Assembly: GCF_020438995.1 (NCBI RefSeq)
Contig: NZ_JAGQTN010000225.1
Coordinates: 1 to 51,942, forward strand
Direction: 5' to 3'
DNA length: 51,942 bases
Origin: Gordonia sp. (in: high G+C Gram-positive bacteria)
Lineage (GTDB): Bacteria; Actinomycetota; Actinomycetes; Mycobacteriales; Mycobacteriaceae
Shown: positions 18,963-27,444 of the stretch, piece by piece
Numbering within the stretch: position 1 is the stretch's first letter
Layout of the letters: each line of letters begins with the position of its first letter
The notes under the pieces: generated by a model
Seen by the model: only the letters and a program-made list of their open reading frames with translations
Databases searched by the model: none
Told to the model about the DNA's origin: nothing
Made by a program: the position numbers and the translations under genes

Positions 18963-19580
18963 GTGCCCCAAGGAGTTCCGGAGAACGTTCCGAACGACGG
19001 TCTGACCACCCGGCAGCGACGTAACACCCCCGTGCTGGCTGTGCACACCGGAGACGGCAAAGGAAAGTCGACGGCGGCCTTCGGGATGGCGATGCGGGCC
19101 TGGAACGCGGGGCTGAGCGTCGGTGTGTTCCAGTTCGTCAAGAGCGCCAAATGGCGGGTCGGCGAAGAATCGGCGCTGCTGGCTCTCGGCGAGGTGCACG
19201 CCGCCACGGGCAAGGGTGCGCCCGTTGAATGGCACAAGATGGGTCAGGGCTGGTCCTGGCTGCGCGCCAACGCCGGTGATGCCGACGACCATGCCGCCGC
19301 AGCTGCCGCGGGCTGGGCCGAGATCGCCCGCAGGCTCACCGAACAGACCCACGACTTCTACGTCCTCGACGAGTTCACCTATCCGCTCGACTGGGGATGG
19401 GTCGACACCGACGCCGTCGTGGCCGCCCTCGCCGCCAGGCCCGGCCGCCAGCATGTGGTGATCACCGGCCGCCGCGCACCCCGAGCGCTTGTCGACGCCG
19501 CGGACCTGGTGACCGAGATGCGCAAGATCGCTCACCCGATGGACCAGGGCCGCAAGGGCCAGAAAGGGATCGAGTGGTGA
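18963..19580 (+). CDS. cobO: Cob(I)alamin adenosyltransferase CobO (CobA/BtuR type)
   Basis: Transfers the adenosyl group from ATP to cob(I)yrinic acid a,c-diamide. The 205-aa protein has the P-loop HTGDGKGKSTAAFG and family blocks VGVFQFVKSAKW, HDFYVLDEFTYPLDWGWV and VVITGRRAPRALVDAADLVTEM. The GTG at 18963 follows AGGAG at good spacing and lies 10 bp after the chelatase stop. The stop overlaps cobB (GTGA). It belongs to the operon GNAT-chelatase-cobO-cobB. Confidence 0.95.
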   Translation: MPQGVPENVPNDGLTTRQRRNTPVLAVHTGDGKGKSTAAFGMAMRAWNAGLSVGVFQFVKSAKWRVGEESALLALGEVHAATGKGAPVEWHKMGQGWSWLRANAGDADDHAAAAAAGWAEIARRLTEQTHDFYVLDEFTYPLDWGWVDTDAVVAALAARPGRQHVVITGRRAPRALVDAADLVTEMRKIAHPMDQGRKGQKGIEW

Positions 19581-21013
19581 CGATCCCGACGATCGTCATC
19601 GCCGCACCCGCCTCGGGCAGCGGTAAGACGACCGTCACCACCGGCCTGATCGGCGCGCTGCGCGCCGCCGGTCACCGGGTGGCCCCGTTCAAGGTGGGTC
19701 CCGACTTCATCGACCCCGGCTATCACGCGGTGGCCGCCGGTCGACCGGGCCGCAACCTCGACCCGAACCTCGTGGGCACCGACCTGGTCCCACGGCTGTT
19801 CGCCGCGGGCAGCGCCGGGGCCGACATCGCGGTCGTCGAGGGTGTGATGGGCCTGTTCGACGGACGTATCCGATCCGACGACAGCGGCTCGGCCGTCGCC
19901 GACGCCGATCCGGTCGCGTACGGGTCGACCGCCCACGTCGCCGCGCTCATCGGTGCCCCGGTGGTGCTCGTGGTCGACGGCTCGGGGCACAGCCAATCCC
20001 TGGCCGCGCTGCTGCACGGATTCCTCACCTACGATTCGTCGGTCAGGATCGCCGGGGTCATCCTCAACCGGGTCGGATCACCCCGCCACGAACAGGTGTT
20101 GCGGCACGCGTGCGCCCGCGTCGGCCTGCCTGTGTTCGGGGTGATCGGCCGCGACCCGTCGCTCATGGTGCCCTCCCGCCACCTCGGACTGATCCCGGCC
20201 GCCGAACGCAGCACCGAAGCCGTCGCCGCCGTCGCCGCGATGTCGACCGAAATGACTGTGTCCCTGGATATTCCGGCGATCGTCGATGCGGCTGCGACAC
20301 GGGCCCGGCTGACCGCGACCCCGTGGTCGGCGACGGACGCACTCGAACCAGCCGGGAGTCCGGTGATCGCTGTCGCCGGCGGTCCGGCGTTCACCTTCTG
20401 CTACACCGAACTCGGCGAACTGCTCACCGCCGCCGGCGCTCGGATCGCGGTGTTCGACCCCGTGACCGACCCGCTGCCCGACGGTACCGCCGGGGTGGTC
20501 ATCGGCGGCGGCTTCCCCGAGGAACATGCCGCCGAACTATCGGCCAATATCACTTTGCGGCAACAGCTTTCGGAGCATGCGAAGTCTGGGGGGCCGATCT
20601 GGGCCGAATGCGCCGGCCTGCTGTACCTGACCCGTGAACTCGACGGCCATCCGATGGCGGGCGTGCTCGATGCCGTCGGCCGGTTCTCGCCGGCACTGAC
20701 GCTCGGGTACCGCGACGCGATCTCGGTCGCCGACTCGGTGCTGTTCCGGGAAGGGGAGCGGGTGACCGGTCACGAGTTTCACCGCAGCGTCGTCGTCGAG
20801 GACCGGCCGGGCCGGTCGCCTGCGTGGATGTGGCGCGATTCGTCGGGGCGCCCCGCACGGCACGGTCACGTCACCGGCGGTGTGCACGCCTCGTACCTGC
20901 ACCTGCATCCGGCGGCGCATCCGGCCGCCGTCGCCGGATTCGTCGCCGCAGCCGATGTCTTCCAGCACACTGCTCCTGACCACACCCGGCGTGCGATGAC
21001 CGAGCCCACGTAG
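19577..21013 (+). CDS. cobB: Cobyrinic acid a,c-diamide synthase CobB
   Basis: Glutamine-dependent amidation of cobyrinic (or hydrogenobyrinic) acid at the a and c side chains. The 478-aa protein starts MTIPTIVIAAPASGSGKTTVTTG with the P-loop. It then has FKVGPDFIDPGYH and EGVMGLFDG. A C-terminal amidotransferase domain holds the Cys in WAECAGLLYLT and the His in HVTGGVHASYLHLHP. The GTG at 19577 overlaps the cobO stop; the frame runs further upstream inside cobO, but that part is not coding. The stop codon lies inside a 17-bp tandem repeat. Confidence 0.95.
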   Translation: MTIPTIVIAAPASGSGKTTVTTGLIGALRAAGHRVAPFKVGPDFIDPGYHAVAAGRPGRNLDPNLVGTDLVPRLFAAGSAGADIAVVEGVMGLFDGRIRSDDSGSAVADADPVAYGSTAHVAALIGAPVVLVVDGSGHSQSLAALLHGFLTYDSSVRIAGVILNRVGSPRHEQVLRHACARVGLPVFGVIGRDPSLMVPSRHLGLIPAAERSTEAVAAVAAMSTEMTVSLDIPAIVDAAATRARLTATPWSATDALEPAGSPVIAVAGGPAFTFCYTELGELLTAAGARIAVFDPVTDPLPDGTAGVVIGGGFPEEHAAELSANITLRQQLSEHAKSGGPIWAECAGLLYLTRELDGHPMAGVLDAVGRFSPALTLGYRDAISVADSVLFREGERVTGHEFHRSVVVEDRPGRSPAWMWRDSSGRPARHGHVTGGVHASYLHLHPAAHPAAVAGFVAAADVFQHTAPDHTRRAMTEPT

Positions 21014-21037
21014 CACCCGCGCCCACGTAGCACCCGC
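21004..21037. repeat. Perfect 17-bp tandem duplication spanning the cobB stop codon
   Basis: Two exact adjacent copies of GCCCACGTAGCACCCGC, at 21004-21020 and 21021-21037. The first contains the cobB TAG; the second lies in the spacer before the DosS-like gene. Confidence 0.95.
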
Positions 21038-21049
21038 GACCCGACAAGG

Positions 21050-22777
21050 ATGTGCAGCACCATGGACACCAATCACGAAGGCAGGTTTCCGGGCCGTCCC
21101 GAACCCACCGAACACCGGTGGGCCGACGCGCTGGACGCCCTGACCAAACACGGTGGCGACGATCCGCGGCTGCTGCGTGACCTGCTCGACGCCGTGCTCG
21201 TGGTGGGGCAGGGGCTCGAGCTCGATGAGGCGCTGCAGCGGATCGTCGAAGTGGCCGTCGGCGTCGTCGACGCCCAGTACGGCGCGCTCGGTGTGCGTGG
21301 CGGCGACGGCGGCTTGAGCGAATTCGTGCACATCGGGATCACGCCGCAGCAGCGCGCCACCATGGGACATCTGCCGGTGGGCCGGGGTGTTCTCGGACTG
21401 CTCATCAAGAAGCCGCAGGTAGTGCGGATTCCGCACCTGTCCCAGCATCCGTCGTCGGTGGGATTCCCGCCCCATCACCCGCCGATGGAGACGTTCCTCG
21501 GCGCGCCGATCACGGTGCGCGGCTCCAACTTCGGCAGCATCTACCTGACGGAGAAGCGCAACGCCGAGGAGTTCACGAAGGTCGACGAGACGCTGATCGC
21601 GATGCTGGCGGTGGCCGCCGGAATCGCCGTCGACAACGCGCGACTATTCGAGGGCGCCCGCACCCGGCACCGCTGGATGCAGGCCGTCGCCCGCCGAGGA
21701 TCCGAACCTTTGGCAGGAATAGCCTTGTCGGACACCATGTCCCGCCTGTGCGACGATGTCGCCGGGCTTACCGACGCGGTGGACGTGGTCATCCTCACCA
21801 GCTCTGACGACAAGATGGTGGTGCAGGGACGATCACAGCAGATCGCCGGTGCCGAGCAGTCCGGCGACGTGTCGGCCGTATCGGCGACGCAGATGCCCAT
21901 CGGATCGTCGATGGTCGTGCACGCGGCAGATCAGCTTCCCGCCGGGGTGGTCGGCGGCGGCGCCGAATGGATCACTGTGCAGCCCCTGCAACGGGCCGCC
22001 GGAGCGTTCGGATGGCTGGTGGTGGCCCACCGCCGACAGCCCTGGTGGGAGCCGGAGGAGATTGCCGGCCTGGCCGGCGTCGCCGAAGTGGCCTCGCTGG
22101 CCGTCGTCTATGCCGAGCAGCAGCAGATCGCCCGCGACCTCGAGGTGCTCGAGGACCGGCACCGCATCGCTCGCGACCTCCACGACCACGTCATCCAGCG
22201 CCTGTTCGCCGTGGGCATGTCGATTCAGACGATGCTCGCCACCCCGCACGACGAGGATGCGACCATCGCGACCCCGGTCTCACGGCTGGAGCAGGTGGTG
22301 ATCGATCTGGACCGCACCATCGCCCAGATCCGGACATCGATTTTCGACCTGCAGACCATCCCCGGTCACCACGACGCCACCACCCTGCGCCGCAGGGTCC
22401 TCGACATCGTCTCCGAATTGGCCGCGCACGCCCCGATCTCCCCGAGCGTCACGTTCGACGGGCCGGTGGACACGGTGGTGCCCGAGGCGCTCGGACCGCA
22501 CATCGACGCGGTGCTCCGCGAAGGCCTGTCCAACGCGCTGCGGCATGCCGGCGCCGACCGGATTTCGGTCCTCGTCAGTGCCGACGAGGACGTGCTCAAG
22601 GTGGAGATCACCGACGACGGCAAGGGCATCGACACCAATGTCACCTACCGCGGACTGGACAACCTGACCACCCGCGCCGACGAATGCGACGGCGCGTTCA
22701 CCATCGAAACCACGCCGCGCCGACCGGGCCGCGCCGGTGGCACGACCCTGACCTGGACCGTTCCCCTGGTCCACTGA
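21050..22777 (+). CDS. DosS/DevS-like GAF sensor histidine kinase
   Basis: Soluble sensor kinase of about 575 aa with no membrane helix. Two GAF domains occupy about residues 45-200 and 225-365. Then come a HisKA_3 dimerisation domain with the phospho-acceptor His in RIARDLHDHVIQRLFAVGMS and an HATPase domain (GLSNALRHAG, DDGKGID). The first GAF has GFPPHHPPMETFLGAPI, resembling the haem-binding GAF-A of mycobacterial DosS/DosT, so it may sense O2, NO or CO (inference). The cognate DosR-like regulator lies 1.2 kb downstream, with a desaturase on the other strand between. The ATG at 21062 is an alternative start. The gene lies 36 bp after cobB. Confidence 0.88.
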   Translation: MCSTMDTNHEGRFPGRPEPTEHRWADALDALTKHGGDDPRLLRDLLDAVLVVGQGLELDEALQRIVEVAVGVVDAQYGALGVRGGDGGLSEFVHIGITPQQRATMGHLPVGRGVLGLLIKKPQVVRIPHLSQHPSSVGFPPHHPPMETFLGAPITVRGSNFGSIYLTEKRNAEEFTKVDETLIAMLAVAAGIAVDNARLFEGARTRHRWMQAVARRGSEPLAGIALSDTMSRLCDDVAGLTDAVDVVILTSSDDKMVVQGRSQQIAGAEQSGDVSAVSATQMPIGSSMVVHAADQLPAGVVGGGAEWITVQPLQRAAGAFGWLVVAHRRQPWWEPEEIAGLAGVAEVASLAVVYAEQQQIARDLEVLEDRHRIARDLHDHVIQRLFAVGMSIQTMLATPHDEDATIATPVSRLEQVVIDLDRTIAQIRTSIFDLQTIPGHHDATTLRRRVLDIVSELAAHAPISPSVTFDGPVDTVVPEALGPHIDAVLREGLSNALRHAGADRISVLVSADEDVLKVEITDDGKGIDTNVTYRGLDNLTTRADECDGAFTIETTPRRPGRAGGTTLTWTVPLVH

Positions 22778-22786
22778 CGCACCCGG

Positions 22787-23794
22787 TCAGGCCGGGTGCC
22801 GCGCGCCGAGGACCGTCGGCCGCGCCGCGCGGGAGTGGTCGAACTCTTCGACGCGCCGGGTCAGATCGGCCAGGAAACGGGCGAGCCGGTCACGGTACAT
22901 CTGCCCGATCGGGCCGAAGCCGTCGCGCTCGAAGACCCGCCATTTGCGCAGCAGCGGCACCACCACATCCGAGCGGTGCCGGCGCAGGTCGTACACACCG
23001 CCCTCGACGATGAGCGCGGCGATGTAGCCGAGAGCGGGCGACGAGCCCGGTCCGCCGACCGCGCCGGGCATCAGGAACGTCGACACGATTCCGTAGATCG
23101 CGGCCATCGTCGCATCGGGTGCCAGGTCCAGAGCGCTGTCGATGATGTTGCGGTAGAAGAGCATGTGCAGTGTCTCGTCGCAGGCGACGCGGTGTAGCAG
23201 GCGGCGCACGAGTGGATCGGTCCCGGCCTGGGCCGCGTTGCGCTGGGAGACCCGGGAGGCAAGCTCGTGGAAGGCCATGTAGGTGATCGCCAGCAGCATG
23301 CCTTCGCTGTGCTCGGGCAGACCACGATCACGCGAAAGCGGATTGAACACGGTCATCGCGTTGCGGGTGCGGGCGATGTCGAGCTGTACGGGGTCGACGC
23401 CGCGCGTCACCACCAGATAATCGCGGATCACCGTCGAATGGCGCATCTCCTCGGCCGTCCACCGGCCCAGCCACACCCCCCACGCGTCGTCGAGATTGAC
23501 GTGTTCGGCGATCATCCGGTGGTAGGAGGGCAGATTGTCCTCGGTGAGCAGCAGACCGACCAGTGCCGCCCGCGAGGCGTCGGACAGTGCCGATTGGGTG
23601 GGATCCCAGTCGTCGCCGCCGAGGGTGGCGAAGTTGAACCCGCCGTCCCAGGGCACGTAGTCGTGCGGATACCAGTCCTTGGCCATCTTCATGTGCCGCT
23701 CCAACTCGGCCTCGCACACCGGAAGGAGCTCGCGCAGCAGGTCGGGGCCGGTCATCGGAGACAAACCGGTCGCGATGCCGGTGAGACTGGTCAC
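22787..23794 (-). CDS. Acyl-ACP desaturase (DesA family, soluble di-iron)
   Basis: Inserts a double bond into fatty acyl-ACP using O2 and reduced ferredoxin. The 335-aa protein has the di-iron ligands in the expected order: Glu in LLTEDNLPSYH, EEMRH, Glu in AFHELASR, and DETLH. The GTG at 23794 follows GGAG at 7-nt spacing; the frame runs upstream, but the additional residues have no family similarity. It lies on the minus strand between the DosS-like and DosR-like genes and converges on the kinase with a 9-bp gap. A 14-bp palindrome resembling a DosR site lies 106 bp upstream, so hypoxia control is possible (inference). Confidence 0.88.
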   Translation of the reverse strand: MTSLTGIATGLSPMTGPDLLRELLPVCEAELERHMKMAKDWYPHDYVPWDGGFNFATLGGDDWDPTQSALSDASRAALVGLLLTEDNLPSYHRMIAEHVNLDDAWGVWLGRWTAEEMRHSTVIRDYLVVTRGVDPVQLDIARTRNAMTVFNPLSRDRGLPEHSEGMLLAITYMAFHELASRVSQRNAAQAGTDPLVRRLLHRVACDETLHMLFYRNIIDSALDLAPDATMAAIYGIVSTFLMPGAVGGPGSSPALGYIAALIVEGGVYDLRRHRSDVVVPLLRKWRVFERDGFGPIGQMYRDRLARFLADLTRRVEEFDHSRAARPTVLGARHPA

Positions 23795-23899
23795 GAATAC
23801 TCCTGCATCTGTGGTTGTGTCCGGCGGTCGGTGAAGCAGCGGCCGGCGAGGAGAGCGCACGCATCGCCGAGGAACCTCGACTCCACTTTTCGCGCAACC

Positions 23900-23913
23900 G
23901 GGAGTTGACTCCT
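23900..23913. promoter_or_regulatory. Candidate operator (DosR-box-like dyad)
   Basis: GGGAGTTGACTCCT contains the inverted repeat GGAGT-TG-ACTCC. Aligned to the 20-bp DosR consensus built on GGGACT/AGTCCC it agrees at about 13 positions, with paired changes that preserve symmetry. It lies between the divergent desaturase (106 bp) and DosR-like (86 bp) genes. Confidence 0.4.
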
Positions 23914-23985
23914 GAGGCGAAGGTCCCGACAGGGTTGGGCCGCATGTCGTTGCCCGCTTGCCGGTGTACTCGAACGGTGCTGCGG

Positions 23986-23991
23986 TAGCGT
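23986..23991 (+). promoter_or_regulatory. -10 element of the DosR-like gene
   Basis: TAGCGT, 7 nt before the ATG at 23999. Confidence 0.5.
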
Positions 23992-23998
23992 TTGACTC

Positions 23999-24685
23999 AT
24001 GGCATCAGCAGGTGAGGTTCAAGTCCCCGGCAGCGACACCCCGCGCGTGCGTGTGTATCTCGTCGACGACCACGAGCTGGTCCGGCGCGGACTGCGTGAT
24101 CTCCTCGGCACCGCCTCCGACCTGGAGATCGTCGGCGAGGCCGCGTCGGTCGGGGAGGCGACGGTGGGCATCCTGGCCACCAAACCCGATGTGGCGGTGC
24201 TCGATGTCCGGCTGCCCGACGGCAGCGGCGTGGAACTGTGCCGCGACGTGCGCTCGGCCGAACCGTCGGTGCACTGCCTGATGCTCACCAGCTACGCCGA
24301 CGACGATGCCCTGCTGGCCGCGGTACTGGCCGGAGCGTCGGGCTTCGTGCTCAAACAGATCCTCGGTCAGGACCTGGTCGCGGCGGTCCGCACCGTCGGC
24401 CGCGGCGGCTCCCTGCTCGACGACCGCAGCACCGCGGCCCTGCTGGCCCGCCTGCGCGACGGTAAACGTGACGACGTCGATCCGCTCGCCGAACTCACGC
24501 ACCAGGAGCGCGAGGTGTTCCACCTCATCGGCGAGGGCCTGACAAACCGGCAGATCGCCCAGCGGATGTTCCTGGCGGAGAAGACGATCAAGAACTACGT
24601 CTCGCGCATCCTGTCCAAGCTGGACATGCAGCGGCGCACCCAGGTCGCGGTGATGGCGACCAAGCTGCGTGACGACAAACACTGA
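23999..24685 (+). CDS. DosR/DevR-like NarL-family response regulator
   Basis: DNA-binding response regulator of 228 aa. The receiver domain has the acidic pair in [11 protein letters not shown], the phospho-acceptor Asp in [12 protein letters not shown], Thr in LMLTSY and Lys in GFVLKQ. The LuxR-type helix-turn-helix has [16 protein letters not shown] and the recognition region [20 protein letters not shown], nearly identical in wording to M. tuberculosis DosR. It is therefore a strong DosR-type candidate, partner of the kinase at 21050. Whether it controls a dormancy regulon cannot be seen here. Confidence 0.9.
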   Translation: MASAGEVQVPGSDTPRVRVYLVDDHELVRRGLRDLLGTASDLEIVGEAASVGEATVGILATKPDVAVLDVRLPDGSGVELCRDVRSAEPSVHCLMLTSYADDDALLAAVLAGASGFVLKQILGQDLVAAVRTVGRGGSLLDDRSTAALLARLRDGKRDDVDPLAELTHQEREVFHLIGEGLTNRQIAQRMFLAEKTIKNYVSRILSKLDMQRRTQVAVMATKLRDDKH

Positions 24686-24710
24686 ACTCGGGGCCGCACG
24701 CCGCGGCCGG

Positions 24711-24716
24711 TAGGGT
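24711..24716 (+). promoter_or_regulatory. -10 element of cysG
   Basis: TAGGGT, 8 nt before the ATG at 24725, in leaderless spacing. Confidence 0.5.
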
Positions 24717-24724
24717 GTTTCCTC

Positions 24725-25966
24725 ATGGCTGAACGCGTTGCTCCGGAATCGGTGTCCGGTCTGTATCTGGCCGGGCTCGACCTTCGCGGTCGCCGCGTCG
24801 TGGTCGTCGGCGGTGGTTCGGTGGCCCAGCGGCGCCTGCCAAATCTGGTCGCCGCGGGCGCCGATGTCACGGTCGTGGCCATCGACCCGACCCCGGCTGT
24901 CGAATCGTTCCAGGGCATCACGGTGCTCACCCGCGCTTACGCCGACGGCGACCTCGACGGCGCCTGGTATGTCCTGGCCTGCACCGACGACCCGCAGGTC
25001 AACGCCGCGGTCGTCGCCGAGGCCGAACGCAGTCGCATCTTCTGCGTCCGCGCCGACGATGCCCGGAAGGGAACTGCGGCCACCCCCGCTTCCGGGCGGC
25101 ACCGCGACCTTCAGTTCGGTGTGCTCGCCGGTGGCGACCACCGGCAGTCCGCGGCGATGCGTGCGGCGATCTCCCGGGCGCTCGCCGACGGTTCACTGGC
25201 CCCGCACGCCGGCGCACCGCACCCGCCCGGCGTGGCTCTGGTCGGTGGCGGACCCGGCGATGCCGAGCTGATCACCGTGCGCGGGCAGCGTCTGCTCGCC
25301 CAGGCCGACGTGGTGGTCGCCGACCGACTCGCACCTCCGGAACTGCTCGCCGCGCTCGGGCCGCAGGTCGAGATCATCGACGCGGCCAAGGTGCCGTACG
25401 GGCGGGCGATGAAGCAGGAAGCCATCAACGACGTCCTCGTATCCCGGGCCAAGGAGGGCAAGTTCGTCGTCCGGCTCAAGGGCGGCGACCCGTTCGTGTA
25501 CGGCCGCGGGTTCGAGGAACTACAGGCGTGCGTGGCCGCGGGCGTGCCGGTCACCGTCGTTCCGGGCGTGAGCAGCCCGATCGCGGCGCCCGCGTCGGCC
25601 GGAATCCCGGTGACCCACCGCGGCGTCACGCACGAGGTGGTGATCGCGTCGGGTCACGTTCCGCCCGGCCATCCCGACTCTCTCATCGATTGGTCGGTGC
25701 TTGCCCAGTTGCAGGGCACCCTGGTGCTGATGATGGCCGTCGAACGGGTCGCCGTGTTCGCCGATGCGCTGCTCGCCGGCGGCAAACCCGGCGACACCCC
25801 CGTCGCGATGATCGAGAATGGTTCACTGCCCACGCAGCGTCTGCTGCGCACCGATCTCGCGCACGCCGGTGAGGTCGCCGACGCCGAGAATCTGACCCCG
25901 CCGGCAATCGTCGTGGTCGGTGCCGTCGCCGCATTCACCGACGCGGATTCGGGTTCTCGCCGATGA
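24725..25966 (+). CDS. cysG: Sirohaem synthase-type uroporphyrinogen-III C-methyltransferase (CysG/CobA)
   Basis: Bifunctional enzyme of 413 aa that makes precorrin-2, the branch point to sirohaem and cobalamin. The N-terminal part (1-150) is the NAD-binding precorrin-2 dehydrogenase (VVVVGGGSVAQRRLP). The C-terminal part (165-410) is the SAM-dependent methyltransferase (LVGGGPGDAELITVRG, VRLKGGDPFVYGRG, TVVPGVSS). Whether the C-terminal part of the first domain retains the ferrochelatase residues is not clear to me. The ATG at 24725 has a -10 box 8 nt upstream. The stop overlaps the exporter start (ATGA). Order matches M. tuberculosis Rv2847c-Rv2846c. Confidence 0.93.
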   Translation: MAERVAPESVSGLYLAGLDLRGRRVVVVGGGSVAQRRLPNLVAAGADVTVVAIDPTPAVESFQGITVLTRAYADGDLDGAWYVLACTDDPQVNAAVVAEAERSRIFCVRADDARKGTAATPASGRHRDLQFGVLAGGDHRQSAAMRAAISRALADGSLAPHAGAPHPPGVALVGGGPGDAELITVRGQRLLAQADVVVADRLAPPELLAALGPQVEIIDAAKVPYGRAMKQEAINDVLVSRAKEGKFVVRLKGGDPFVYGRGFEELQACVAAGVPVTVVPGVSSPIAAPASAGIPVTHRGVTHEVVIASGHVPPGHPDSLIDWSVLAQLQGTLVLMMAVERVAVFADALLAGGKPGDTPVAMIENGSLPTQRLLRTDLAHAGEVADAENLTPPAIVVVGAVAAFTDADSGSRR

Positions 25967-27441
25967 AGGACAAGGTTCTCGGCCCCGCGATTTTCGTGCT
26001 GAGCGGGATGCAGTTGCTCATGGTGCTCGACGGCACCGTCGCGGCGCTGGCCCTGCCCAAGATCCGGGACGCCCTGTCGCTGAGCGAATCCAACGCCAAC
26101 TGGATCATCAGCAGCTACGTTCTCGCATTCGGTGGCCTGATGCTTCTCGGCGGCCGGCTCGGCGATACCTTCGGCCGGCGCCGGATGTTCGTCGTCGGGG
26201 TGCTTGCCTTCACGGCCACCTCGCTGATGTGCGGTCTCGCGCAGGGCGAGGCGATGCTCATCATCGGCCGAGCCCTGCAAGGGGCGTCGGCGGCGGTGGC
26301 CGCACCGACGGCGATGGCGCTGGTCGCCACCACATTCGCCCCCGGAAAACCGCGCAGCCAGGCGTTCGCCATCTACGCCGCCATGACCGGTATCGGCTCG
26401 GTCGCCGGGCTGATCCTCGGCGGCATACTCACCGAGGTGTCCTGGCGGCTGGTCTTCCTGATCAACGTTCCGATCGGCCTGGCCGTCGGCCTCGGTGCGC
26501 TGTGGGCGCTCACCGAATCGCAGGGGGAGCGGCTGTCGCTGGACGTGCCGGGGGCGGTGCTGGGCACGCTGGGGTGCACGCTGCTGGTGCTGGCCGTCAA
26601 TGAGGGGCCCTCGGGCTGGGGACGGCCGATCGTCGTCGGTTCGTTCGTCGTCGGCACGCTCGCGCTGATCGCCTTCGTGGTCGTGCAGCGCCGGGCCCGC
26701 AATCCGATCCTGCCGTTCTCGCTGTTCGACAATCCGAACCGGGTCGCGGCGCTGATCGCGATCCTGCTCTCCAGCATGGTGATGATGTGCATGGCCGTGT
26801 TCATCTCGCTGTACCTGCAGGGCATCCTCAAATACACGCCGCTGCAGAGCGGTCTGGCCGTCGTCCCGTTCGCGTTCGGCCTGGGCACGGCCGCCGCGAT
26901 CGCCTCCAAACTGTCGCTGATGGTGCAGCCGCGCTGGCTCGTCATGGCCGGCGGAGCGGTGATCTGCGCGGGCTGCATGTACGCGTGGTCCATCGCCACC
27001 GACGACCCGGCGTACTTCCCGAGCATCGGGCTGCCCGTCGTGGTCATCGGTTTCGGTGTGGGTCTGGCGGTGATCCCGCTGACGCTGTCGGTTGTCGCGG
27101 GTGTGGGACCCAACGAGATCGGTCCGCTCACGGCCATCGCACAGGTCGCCCAGCAACTCGGCGGTGCAGTCGGTCTGGTGACCGTCGGTGCTGCGGTCAC
27201 CTCGCGGGCGCTGTCCAAAGGCGGCACGACCGGGCCCGTCGAAAAGATGGACGCCTGGGAACTCGCCGCCCAGGCCGACGGCTACGGCCTGGCATTTGCC
27301 AGTTGCGCCGCACTTGCTGTGCTGGCCGCATGCGTGGTGATGTTCATGCGGTTCACCCCGGAGGAGGTCGCCGAGGGGCAGGCCGCCCAGCAGGCCGCCG
27401 ATGCGGGGGTCGACAACGACGGTGACCAGGTCACCGCGTGA
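25963..27441 (+). CDS. EfpA-like MFS drug exporter (DHA2, 14 helices)
   Basis: Proton-driven efflux pump of the QacA/EmrB branch, 492 aa, with about 14 hydrophobic helices. The MFS motif A is GGRLGDTFGRRRMFVVG after helix 2, and the GRALQGASAA block lies in helix 4. Asp in VLDGTVAALALP of helix 1 is typical of DHA2 pumps. The ATG overlaps the cysG stop, and the position after cysG is that of efpA in M. tuberculosis, so it is probably the ortholog. Substrate is unknown. The C-terminal tail is acidic and cytoplasmic. Confidence 0.85.
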   Translation: MKDKVLGPAIFVLSGMQLLMVLDGTVAALALPKIRDALSLSESNANWIISSYVLAFGGLMLLGGRLGDTFGRRRMFVVGVLAFTATSLMCGLAQGEAMLIIGRALQGASAAVAAPTAMALVATTFAPGKPRSQAFAIYAAMTGIGSVAGLILGGILTEVSWRLVFLINVPIGLAVGLGALWALTESQGERLSLDVPGAVLGTLGCTLLVLAVNEGPSGWGRPIVVGSFVVGTLALIAFVVVQRRARNPILPFSLFDNPNRVAALIAILLSSMVMMCMAVFISLYLQGILKYTPLQSGLAVVPFAFGLGTAAAIASKLSLMVQPRWLVMAGGAVICAGCMYAWSIATDDPAYFPSIGLPVVVIGFGVGLAVIPLTLSVVAGVGPNEIGPLTAIAQVAQQLGGAVGLVTVGAAVTSRALSKGGTTGPVEKMDAWELAAQADGYGLAFASCAALAVLAACVVMFMRFTPEEVAEGQAAQQAADAGVDNDGDQVTA

Positions 27442-27444
27442 CGG

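Noticed and set aside
25654-27156. A 500-residue antisense frame over cysG and the exporter
   Set aside because: Charged low-complexity product (Asp/Arg/Gln/His) typical of the antisense of GC-rich genes.
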